Origin: Clostridia bacterium
Lineage (GTDB): Bacteria; Bacillota; Clostridia; Christensenellales; HGM11417
Direction: 5' to 3'
DNA length: 5,546 nt
NCBI GenBank assembly: GCA_017407365.1
Contig: JAFQWR010000113.1
Span: 1-5,546, forward strand
In this document: positions 1-4,866 of the stretch, in pieces
Layout: the number at the start of each line of letters is the position of its first letter
Numbering within the stretch: the stretch's first letter is position 1
Program-made: the position numbers and the translations under genes
Notes under the pieces: generated by a model
What the model was told of the DNA's origin: nothing
Database searches by the model: none
What the model saw: the letters and a program-made list of their open reading frames with translations, nothing else

Positions 1-2
1 AC

Positions 3-35
3 CGTCTGTATACGGGCGCCTTTGAGCTGGATTGA
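3..35 (+). CDS. Possible 3' end of an upstream gene (fragment)
   Basis: The terminator at 66-100 implies that a + strand gene ends just before it. Frame 3 reads RLYTGAFELD and stops at TGA 33-35. Frame 2 stops at TGA 23-25 after seven residues. Frame 1 stays open through the terminator to 114, which makes it unlikely. Frame 3 leaves about 30 bases between stop codon and hairpin, a normal spacing, and its codons resemble those of the neighbouring genes. Ten residues are too few to name a product, and the choice between frames 2 and 3 is a guess. Confidence 0.28.
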   Translation, partial: RLYTGAFELD

Positions 36-65
36 TATCCTGCTTGCAGTCAGATTCTATTTTTC

Positions 66-100
66 ACGGCGTGGCTTGCTTTATGGCTGCGCCGTTTTTT
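66..100 (+). terminator. Intrinsic terminator of the upstream unit
   Basis: ACGGCG at 66-71 pairs perfectly with CGCCGT at 90-95. The stem continues inward through two G-U pairs and two G-C pairs (72-75 with 86-89) to a 10-base loop. Six T residues follow at 95-100. This is a standard Rho-independent terminator reading rightwards, and it separates the upstream gene from the promoter at 139-167. Confidence 0.75.
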
Positions 101-138
101 ATGCGGAAAAATAAACCGTGGGCAGGTTTGTGTTTTCT

Positions 139-167
139 TTGCTTTTTCTATCAGAGCGTGTTATAAT
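139..167 (+). promoter_or_regulatory. Extended -10 promoter for the S4-protein/sirtuin unit
   Basis: A perfect TATAAT lies at 162-167, preceded by TG at 159-160, which makes the extended -10 motif TGTTATAAT. A weak -35 candidate, TTGCTT at 139-144, sits 17 bases upstream; an extended -10 commonly compensates for a poor -35. The expected transcription start, about 7 bases after the -10 box, falls at roughly 173-175, on top of the ATG at 174. The transcript would then be leaderless or nearly so. Confidence 0.68.
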
Positions 168-173
168 AAGGCT

Positions 174-905
174 ATGGATATTCGTGATACAGTTGAAGAA
201 TTATGCGAAAGAGCGCAAAAGCGGGGCAGACCCTTCTTTACTCCCTTTGTTTCGGCAGAGGATGCCGAAAGGGCGCTTGCCATAGCGCGTGTGCAGGGGC
301 TGGAGCTTGCCCTGCTCGGCGGAAGGGAAAACGCCGAAAGGGTGCGCATCTGTGCTCTGCCCTCGGCGTATTTTTCCGTTTCGGAGGAATCAGCGGTGCG
401 TGCGCTGTATCTCCGTGCGCACGATGGCAAAAAATACTCGCACAGGGATTATCTTGGCTCGCTTATGTCGCTTGGCATCGAGCGTGACGTAATCGGGGAT
501 ATATTGCCCGTGGAGGGCGGGGCGTATCTGTTCACCGTGCCCGAAATGGCAGATTATCTCGTGCAGAATATCGACGGTGTTTCCCGTACCGGATGCACGG
601 CAACGGCGGTAGGCTTAGAGGACGTGGTGTGTGAGGAAGGGAAAACGGAGGAGGTCACGGTTTCGGTCACCTCGCTTCGTGCGGACTGCGTTGTATGTGC
701 GCTGTTTCATCTTTCGCGCGAGCAGGCGTTAACGCTTATTGAAAGGGGCTTGCTTCGTGTCAACGGTGAAATTTGCTTAAAGCCCGAGCGGCGGCTCACT
801 CTTCCGTGCAGACTTGTGCTTCGTGGCTTCGGTATGGCAGAGGCGGCAGAGGAGCTGGGTGCCTCAAAAAGAGGAAAGCTTCGTTTGCGTTGCATCAGAT
901 ATTAG
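174..905 (+). CDS. ylmH: YlmH-like S4-domain RNA-binding protein
   Basis: This 243-residue protein resembles the YlmH family of Bacillota, cytoplasmic RNA-binding proteins linked to the ribosome; B. subtilis YlmH has been connected to ribosome-associated quality control. Residues 1-85 form the variable N-terminal domain. The characteristic block RDYLGSLMSLGI starts at residue 91 and continues into IGDI (107-110). QNIDGVSRTG follows at 131-140. A C-terminal S4 domain runs from about 167 to 230 and includes SREQALTLIERGLLRVNGE (181-199), followed by a basic tail. The length is close to the usual 250 or so residues. The ATG at 174 is chosen because family-like sequence begins at once, but it has no proper ribosome binding site: AAGG at 168-171 ends only two bases away. 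ylmH usually sits in the sepF-ylmG-divIVA cell-division cluster; here the next gene is a sirtuin, with a terminator upstream. Family assignment is good; the cellular role is inferred. Confidence 0.87.
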   Translation: MDIRDTVEELCERAQKRGRPFFTPFVSAEDAERALAIARVQGLELALLGGRENAERVRICALPSAYFSVSEESAVRALYLRAHDGKKYSHRDYLGSLMSLGIERDVIGDILPVEGGAYLFTVPEMADYLVQNIDGVSRTGCTATAVGLEDVVCEEGKTEEVTVSVTSLRADCVVCALFHLSREQALTLIERGLLRVNGEICLKPERRLTLPCRLVLRGFGMAEAAEELGASKRGKLRLRCIRY

Positions 906-910
906 GGAGG
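905..910 (+). promoter_or_regulatory. Ribosome binding site that sets the sirtuin start
   Basis: GGGAGG begins at the last base of the upstream stop codon (TAG 903-905) and lies 8 bases before the ATG at 919. The same reading frame is open upstream to an ATG at 814, but that start lies inside the S4-protein gene, would add 35 residues unlike sirtuins, and lacks such a site. The short start at 919 is therefore preferred. Confidence 0.82.
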
Positions 911-918
911 GAAGCAGG

Positions 919-1641
919 ATGTATTCAGGGTTTATTCAAACGGTTTTACAAAGTAAAAAAATTGCCTTCTTCGGGGGCGCAGGGGTTTCAACCGCAAGCG
1001 GCATTCCCGATTTCCGCGGTGCGGCAGGTCTGTTTACAGAGGGTGGAGAGATTCCTCCCGAAACGGTTTTGTCTGCACCCTTCTTTGCACGCTATCCCAA
1101 AGCGTTCTACGCATTTTATAAAAGCAAGATGCTCTATCCCGATGCAAAGCCAAACGCCACGCACTATGCCTTGGCGCGCTTAGAGCAGATGGGCTTGCTT
1201 ACGGGTGTTGTAACGCAGAATATAGACGGACTGCATCAGGCGGCAGGCAGTAAAAGGGTGAGCGAGCTACACGGCAGTGTGCATCGCAACACCTGCACCG
1301 TATGCAGACACGAGGTGTCCTTGCAGGATGTTTTGCGCGGTGAGGGCGTGCCGCTTTGCCCGATGTGCGGCGGTGTCGTGAAGCCTGAGGTCGTTTTGTA
1401 CGGAGAGCAGCTTCCCGAGGATGCCATCCGTGATGCAACGGAATACATCGGTGAGGCAGAGCTTCTGATTGTTGCAGGCACCTCACTCAACGTGTACCCT
1501 GCGGCAGGCTTTGTCAGCGATTACCGCGGTAAAATTATTGTACTGAACAAGACTGCGACGTCTGCAGATGCACGTGCGTCCCTTGTGCTTCGTGGAGATA
1601 TGACTGATGCTTTTTCTGCGCTGCTTGATGCGCTTCGATGA
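919..1641 (+). CDS. Sir2-family NAD-dependent protein deacylase (sirtuin)
   Basis: Sirtuins remove acyl groups from lysine side chains using NAD+, yielding nicotinamide and O-acyl-ADP-ribose. This cytoplasmic protein of 240 residues has the normal bacterial length and every core motif. These are the NAD-binding GAGVSTASGIPDFRG (20-34), TQNIDGLHQAAG (99-110), catalytic His118 in ELHGSVH, the zinc cysteines 126, 129, 147 and 150 (two CxxC pairs), and the late Rossmann motif GTSLNVYPAA (187-196). By eye it aligns well with Thermotoga Sir2. In the acyl-pocket region the sequence is FYAFYKSK (63-70). The Tyr-x-x-Arg pair of CobB/SIRT5-type desuccinylases becomes Tyr64-x-x-Tyr67, so deacetylation is more likely than desuccinylation; this rests on a hand alignment. 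The gene follows the S4-protein gene by 13 bases and is probably co-transcribed with it. The pairing may only be shared transcription. The terminator at 1684-1724 closes the unit. Confidence 0.95.
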   Translation: MYSGFIQTVLQSKKIAFFGGAGVSTASGIPDFRGAAGLFTEGGEIPPETVLSAPFFARYPKAFYAFYKSKMLYPDAKPNATHYALARLEQMGLLTGVVTQNIDGLHQAAGSKRVSELHGSVHRNTCTVCRHEVSLQDVLRGEGVPLCPMCGGVVKPEVVLYGEQLPEDAIRDATEYIGEAELLIVAGTSLNVYPAAGFVSDYRGKIIVLNKTATSADARASLVLRGDMTDAFSALLDALR

Positions 1642-1683
1642 AATACTTATCTATGCTGTTTTGTTCAAAAACGGGCTAAATTT

Positions 1684-1724
1684 AAGGCTTACAGCGTGCT
1701 TTTCTTTTGCTGTAAGCCTTTTTT
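1684..1724 (+). terminator. Intrinsic terminator of the S4-protein/sirtuin unit
   Basis: AAGGCTTACAGC at 1684-1695 and GCTGTAAGCCTT at 1709-1720 are perfect reverse complements, giving a 12-bp stem with a 13-base loop. The stem runs into T residues ending at 1724. The opposite strand lacks a comparable T run, so it acts rightwards. It lies 43 bases after the sirtuin stop codon. Confidence 0.93.
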
Positions 1725-1981
1725 GTTGGTTTTTAAGCACTTCTTTTTTGCTTTTTCCGTTAGGTAAAAAGAGGGGGATTTTTCTTAAAAAACTCTCTTT
1801 CGGTTTGCTTTTGCCTGCGGTAAGAAATGCAAAAATATCATTATTTTTTGAAGGCGATCATGCGGTTTTGAATTTGTGCGTCGAGGGGAGCATTGTAGGG
1901 CTTCCCTTTCTTTTTTTTGCGAAGCCATAGAAGGCAGAGATTTTTTGCAAAGAAATTTTTTTGTAAGCGAATGAAAAATGC
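1725..1981. other. T-rich non-coding intergenic stretch, possible repeat or RNA element
   Basis: I see no convincing gene here. Open frames exist on both strands, but the + strand one crosses the terminator, and neither has a ribosome binding site or recognisable protein features. Two small hairpins are visible. One is a 7-bp all-AT stem with a four-base loop (AAAAATA 1831-1837 with TATTTTT 1842-1848). The other is a 6-bp stem (GGCTTC 1899-1904 with GAAGCC 1921-1926) with a pyrimidine-rich loop holding eight T residues. The block from about 1850 to 1930 is less AT-biased than its flanks and could be a dispersed intergenic repeat. That is only an impression and needs a genome-wide search. Confidence 0.4.
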
Positions 1982-2010
1982 TTGACAGAAGCAGGAATAC
2001 GTGGTAATAT
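1982..2010 (+). promoter_or_regulatory. Promoter of the metal-resistance operon
   Basis: A perfect -35 box TTGACA lies at 1982-1987. With the ideal 17-base spacer the -10 box is TAATAT at 2005-2010 (4 of 6 matches). TATAAA at 2010-2015 is a closer match but sits too far from the -35. Transcription should start near 2017, inside the inverted repeats described as the operator, leaving a 5' leader of roughly 37 bases before the repressor ATG. Confidence 0.7.
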
Positions 2011-2013
2011 ATA

Positions 2014-2045
2014 AACATATTAAAATATATCAATATGTTAATATG
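2014..2045. promoter_or_regulatory. Probable ArsR/CadC-type operator (overlapping inverted repeats)
   Basis: Two perfect 8-bp inverted repeats overlap here. AACATATT (2014-2021) pairs with AATATGTT (2032-2039) across 10 bases, and CATATTAA (2016-2023) pairs with TTAATATG (2038-2045) across 14 bases. Operators of ArsR-family metal sensors are typically AT-rich imperfect dyads near the -10 box or start of their own gene, and this site covers the expected transcription start. Binding of the repressor encoded at 2054-2401 is inferred, not shown. Which dyad is the true site cannot be decided by eye. Confidence 0.62.
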
Positions 2046-2053
2046 AGGATTGT

Positions 2054-2401
2054 ATGAAGGAAAAAATTTGCTGTGACGAAAGACATCAGACACAAATGCA
2101 TCAGGCGGATATTCCTGCCGTCAGCGAGGTAGAGGAGATGAGCAAGCTCTTTTCGTTGCTTGGTGACCCTGCTCGCTTAAAAATCCTGTTCACCCTTTTT
2201 GGCGGCGAGCGCTGTGTGTGCGACATCCAGGCAAACACGGGGGCAATGCAAAGTGCTACCTCCCATCATCTGCGCCTGCTTAAGGATAACCATGTGCTTA
2301 AAGCGCGCAGAGAGGGAAAGTCTGTTTTTTATTCGCTTGACGACCATCATATCTATTCTATCATCGAGCTTGCGCTTACGCATATCAGGGAGGGGCAATG
2401 A
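2054..2401 (+). CDS. cadC: ArsR/SmtB-family metal-sensing repressor, CadC-like
   Basis: This 115-residue winged-helix repressor should bind its own promoter as a dimer and let go when it binds a soft or borderline metal such as Cd(II), Pb(II) or Zn(II). The core starts at about residue 29, with LGDPARLKIL at 36-45. The metal motif is CVCD (Cys54, Cys56), and the recognition-helix region is SATSHHLRLLKD (67-78). After the wing, Asp97, His99, His110 and Glu113 match the SmtB/CzrA inter-subunit zinc ligands. The N-terminal tail has Cys6, Cys7 and His11, where CadC proteins supply further thiol ligands. Both known metal sites therefore seem intact. The ATG at 2054 follows GAGG (2045-2048) by five bases. 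The stop codon overlaps the next start as ATGA, which suggests translational coupling. The symbol reflects the cadC/cadA arrangement; true metal preference is not certain. Confidence 0.92.
   Translation: MKEKICCDERHQTQMHQADIPAVSEVEEMSKLFSLLGDPARLKILFTLFGGERCVCDIQANTGAMQSATSHHLRLLKDNHVLKARREGKSVFYSLDDHHIYSIIELALTHIREGQ
2387..2395 (+). promoter_or_regulatory. Ribosome binding site for the ATPase gene
   Basis: AGGGAGGGG lies inside the last codons of the repressor gene, two bases before the ATG at 2398; its GGAGG core (2389-2393) is four bases away. It supports the ATGA-overlapping start and allows independent as well as coupled initiation. Confidence 0.75.
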
Positions 2402-4623
2402 AAAAGCAATATCCCATTGTAGGCTTAGATTGCGCCGTATGTGCGGCAAAGCTTGCCGCCGCAATCGAGCGGCTAAACGGTATTTCCTCTGCGAGCATCG
2501 ATTTTCTTGCCGAAACGCTGAATGTGGAATACGAGGAGGGAGCAGACGAGCAGGCAATCTTTGCCCGTATTGTGCAGGTTGCGGCTATCACCAATCCCGA
2601 GGCAACCGTGGGGGAGGGAGCCGTGCGTGCTTCTTCTTTTCAGAAAAAAACGCCAAGGCACGTGCATATCGAGCATGAATTGCCGATAGCAGACGGAGCA
2701 GAGGCGAAAAAGGCGGAGAAGGAAAGGGAGAAAAAGTCGGGCTTTAAGGAACGCTTACAGGCTCTTCCGTTCTGGCTGATGCCTGTGATACAGATGGCTA
2801 TCAGCTCTGTTTTTCTTGTGCTTGCCCTGTGTATCCGGAAGCCAACGTGGCTGAATCTCGTGCTTTTTGCGTTTGCATATCTTCCCGTGGGGCTTCCTGT
2901 TTTGGTGAAGGCATTGCGCAACATTCTGCACGGGCAGGTGTTTGACGAAAACTTTTTGATGGCAATTGCAAGTGTAGGCGCCTCTGTAATGGGCGAGTAT
3001 ACCGAGGCTGTTGCCGTTATGCTGCTTTATACGCTTGGGGAATTTTTCTCTGATTTTGCCGTAAAGCGCTCACGCAAGTCCATCAACAGCCTGATGGAAA
3101 TTCTTCCGGATGAGGTAAATCTGCTTGTGGGCGAGCGCATACAGCGTGTGGACGCCCGTACCGTTGGGGAGGGTGAATGCGTGCTGGTGCGTGCAGGCGA
3201 AAGAATTCCGTTAGACGGCGTGGTGGTAGAGGGAAGCTCTCAGATTGATGCCTCTGCACTCACCGGAGAATCTCTTCCGCTGGAGGTTACAGAGGGAGAT
3301 TCCGTTCTGAGCGGCTGTATCAACTTAAACGGTGCAATCACGGTAGAGGTTACGGCAGAGTTTGAAAAATCCACCGCAACACGTATTTTAGAGCTTGTGC
3401 AGTCCGCAAGCGCACAAAAGGCAAAGGCAGAGGGCTTTATCACCAAATTTGCCCGTGTATATACGCCCATTGTCGTTGCATTGGCGCTTATGGTTGCCTT
3501 TGTACCCCTGCTGTTTGGCGGAGATTTGTCTGTGTGGGGCTACCGTGCGCTCAGCTTTCTGGTTATTTCCTGCCCGTGTGCGCTTGTTATCTCTGTGCCG
3601 CTTACCTATTTTGGCGGCGTGGGTGCAGCTGCAAGAAAGGGCGTATTGGTCAAGGGCGGAAGCGTTCTGGAAAGCCTGTACGGCGTAAAGCAAATGGTTT
3701 TTGATAAAACGGGTACACTCACCACGGGAAAAATGCAGGTGGTCAAAATCGTCCCCTGCGACAGCATTTCCACGGAAGGTCTTTTGCAGTATGCAGGCGG
3801 AGCCGAAATGCTCTCTACCCATCCGATTGCAAAATGTATCGTTGAAAAAGCAAATGCCGTGCCCGACTACCCCTACTATCTTACCGAGGACCGCCGCTAT
3901 CCGCATAATGTCAGAGAGCTTGCAGGCTTTGGTGTGATTGCCGAGGTAAACAAAAGAAGGGTAACGGTGGGCAGCAGAGCGTTGCTTGCGGAGGAGGGGA
4001 TTTCCTTTCCCGAGGTCAATGCCGTTGGCTCCGTTGTGTTTGTTGCCATAGACGGTGCTTATGCAGGCTATATTGTGGTTGCCGATACCGTAAAAAAAGA
4101 TTCTGCCTCTACGGTAAAGCGTTTGAAAAAGGCAGGTATACGCACGGTAATGCTCACGGGCGATAAAAAGAGGGTTGCAGAGGCTATTGCAAACGAAATA
4201 GGCATAGACGAGGTTTATGCAGAGCTTCTGCCCGAGGATAAGGTGCAAAAGCTTATGGAATGCAAGCAGGGCGCTAAGGGGCTTCTTGCCTTTGTGGGTG
4301 ACGGCATCAACGATGCACCTGCGCTTGCGGCGGCAGACGTGGGCGTTTCTATGGGAAGTATGGGTGCGGATGCGGCAATAGAGGCCTCCGATACCGTTCT
4401 GATGACGGATGAGGTTGCAAAGCTGTGCGATGTCATCGGTATAGCGGCAAAAACAAGAAGAATTGTAGTGCAGAACATTGTGTTTTCTCTTGCTGTCAAG
4501 GCGCTTGCCATGTTGCTCAGCGCGCTTGGGTTGATCGGTATGTGGATTGCCATCTTTGCAGACGTAGGCGTTTCTATTCTTGCCGTACTGAATGCAATGC
4601 GTATGCTCTCCAATCGGAAATAG
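2398..4623 (+). CDS. cadA: P1B-type heavy-metal-exporting ATPase (Cd/Zn/Pb type)
   Basis: This 741-residue membrane pump uses ATP to export divalent soft metals, most likely Cd(II), Zn(II) or Pb(II). An N-terminal heavy-metal-associated domain carries Cys12 and Cys15 in GLDCAVC; the DCxxC form is common in Zn/Cd pumps. A His-rich patch HVHIEHE (88-94) and a charged Lys/Glu linker (to about 120) precede the first of about eight expected membrane segments. Catalytic landmarks follow in order: TGES (289-292) in the actuator domain, the CPC metal site (392-394) in SCPCALVIS, the phosphorylated Asp436 in DKTGTLT, His475-Pro476 of the nucleotide domain, GDGINDAP (634-641), and Asp722 in the last membrane segment (FADVG). 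That Asp together with CPC is typical of the ZntA/CadA group (P1B-2), not of copper pumps. Length and motif order are normal and nothing is broken. Translation appears coupled to the upstream repressor gene. Metal choice is inferred from motifs and context. Confidence 0.96.
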   Translation: MKKQYPIVGLDCAVCAAKLAAAIERLNGISSASIDFLAETLNVEYEEGADEQAIFARIVQVAAITNPEATVGEGAVRASSFQKKTPRHVHIEHELPIADGAEAKKAEKEREKKSGFKERLQALPFWLMPVIQMAISSVFLVLALCIRKPTWLNLVLFAFAYLPVGLPVLVKALRNILHGQVFDENFLMAIASVGASVMGEYTEAVAVMLLYTLGEFFSDFAVKRSRKSINSLMEILPDEVNLLVGERIQRVDARTVGEGECVLVRAGERIPLDGVVVEGSSQIDASALTGESLPLEVTEGDSVLSGCINLNGAITVEVTAEFEKSTATRILELVQSASAQKAKAEGFITKFARVYTPIVVALALMVAFVPLLFGGDLSVWGYRALSFLVISCPCALVISVPLTYFGGVGAAARKGVLVKGGSVLESLYGVKQMVFDKTGTLTTGKMQVVKIVPCDSISTEGLLQYAGGAEMLSTHPIAKCIVEKANAVPDYPYYLTEDRRYPHNVRELAGFGVIAEVNKRRVTVGSRALLAEEGISFPEVNAVGSVVFVAIDGAYAGYIVVADTVKKDSASTVKRLKKAGIRTVMLTGDKKRVAEAIANEIGIDEVYAELLPEDKVQKLMECKQGAKGLLAFVGDGINDAPALAAADVGVSMGSMGADAAIEASDTVLMTDEVAKLCDVIGIAAKTRRIVVQNIVFSLAVKALAMLLSALGLIGMWIAIFADVGVSILAVLNAMRMLSNRK

Positions 4624-4631
4624 CAGTAATG

Positions 4632-4689
4632 ACACGCCTTAACTTAGCCTTTGGCGTTTTTTCGAAGGCTTTTGTGGGGCGTGTTTTTT
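4632..4689 (+). terminator. Nested double terminator after the metal-resistance operon
   Basis: The sequence can fold in alternative ways. Short form: ACGCC (4634-4638) pairs with GGCGT (4653-4657), followed by a T run to 4662. Long form: ACACGCC (4632-4638) pairs with GGCGTGT (4678-4684), enclosing an inner stem AGCCTT (4646-4651) with AAGGCT (4665-4670), and followed by T residues to 4689. The two forms share the same 5' arm and exclude each other. The arrangement fits a terminator with a fail-safe, starting eight bases after the ATPase stop codon. Confidence 0.8.
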
Positions 4690-4801
4690 GAGTAAAAGAG
4701 CCTTTCCGAAGGTGATTTGTGTCGTGAAATCTGTCGGAAAAGAGAGGAATAAACAGAAGAATGCCGAAAGTCTTGTTTTTTTGATTCAGCCCCTCTTTTA
4801 A
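4690..4801. other. Short non-coding spacer
   Basis: This stretch between the operon terminator and the next promoter shows no gene I can support. It contains a small hairpin (CCTT-TCCG-AAGG near 4701) and a seven-T run near 4775, without a strong stem before the latter. A minus-strand open frame crossing it runs through the terminator and into the ATPase gene, so I treat that frame as chance. Confidence 0.5.
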
Positions 4802-4830
4802 TTGCACGCAAGGGTAAAATGTGGTATAAT
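4802..4830 (+). promoter_or_regulatory. Extended -10 promoter for the zinc-ribbon gene
   Basis: A perfect TATAAT at 4825-4830 is preceded by TG at 4822-4823, giving TGGTATAAT. TTGCAC at 4802-4807 sits exactly 17 bases upstream as a weak -35. Transcription should start near 4837, giving a leader of about 30 bases that contains the ribosome binding site. The layout (TTGC-type -35, 17-base spacer, TGN-TATAAT) is the same as in the promoter at 139-167. Confidence 0.78.
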
Positions 4831-4852
4831 AAAGGGAAGAAATAAAGAATTC

Positions 4853-4858
4853 GGGAGG
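4853..4858 (+). promoter_or_regulatory. Ribosome binding site supporting a TTG start
   Basis: GGGAGG lies 8 bases before TTG 4867, the same motif and spacing as the sirtuin gene. The first in-frame ATG is at 4975, which would remove the whole cysteine domain and has no such site. This decides the start in favour of TTG. Confidence 0.85.
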
Positions 4859-4866
4859 CTACAAGA

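Noticed and set aside
814..918. Longer sirtuin start at ATG 814
   Set aside because: It lies within the S4-protein gene and adds 35 residues unrelated to sirtuins; GGGAGG at 905-910 points to 919.
1607..1930. 107-residue + strand open frame after the sirtuin
   Set aside because: It starts inside the sirtuin gene, runs straight through the 12-bp terminator hairpin, and encodes a Phe/Leu-rich sequence typical of translated T-rich spacer. It has no ribosome binding site.
1642..2053. Riboswitch or T-box leader for the metal operon
   Set aside because: The predicted transcription start near 2017 leaves only about 37 bases of leader, too short for such an element. The upstream DNA would not be in that transcript.
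1785..2093. 102-residue - strand open frame opposite the metal promoter
   Set aside because: It begins inside the repressor gene, covers the operator and promoter, and shows no domain or ribosome binding site. It may simply be the translation of a repeat or spacer.
3388..4635. 415-residue - strand open frame opposite the ATPase gene
   Set aside because: It is the mirror of a gene with all P-type ATPase motifs intact. Its own sequence is rich in His, Cys and Arg without any recognisable domain.
4574..4807. 77-residue - strand open frame in the spacer before the zinc-ribbon gene
   Set aside because: It passes through the nested terminator into the end of the ATPase gene and has no start signals or recognisable features.
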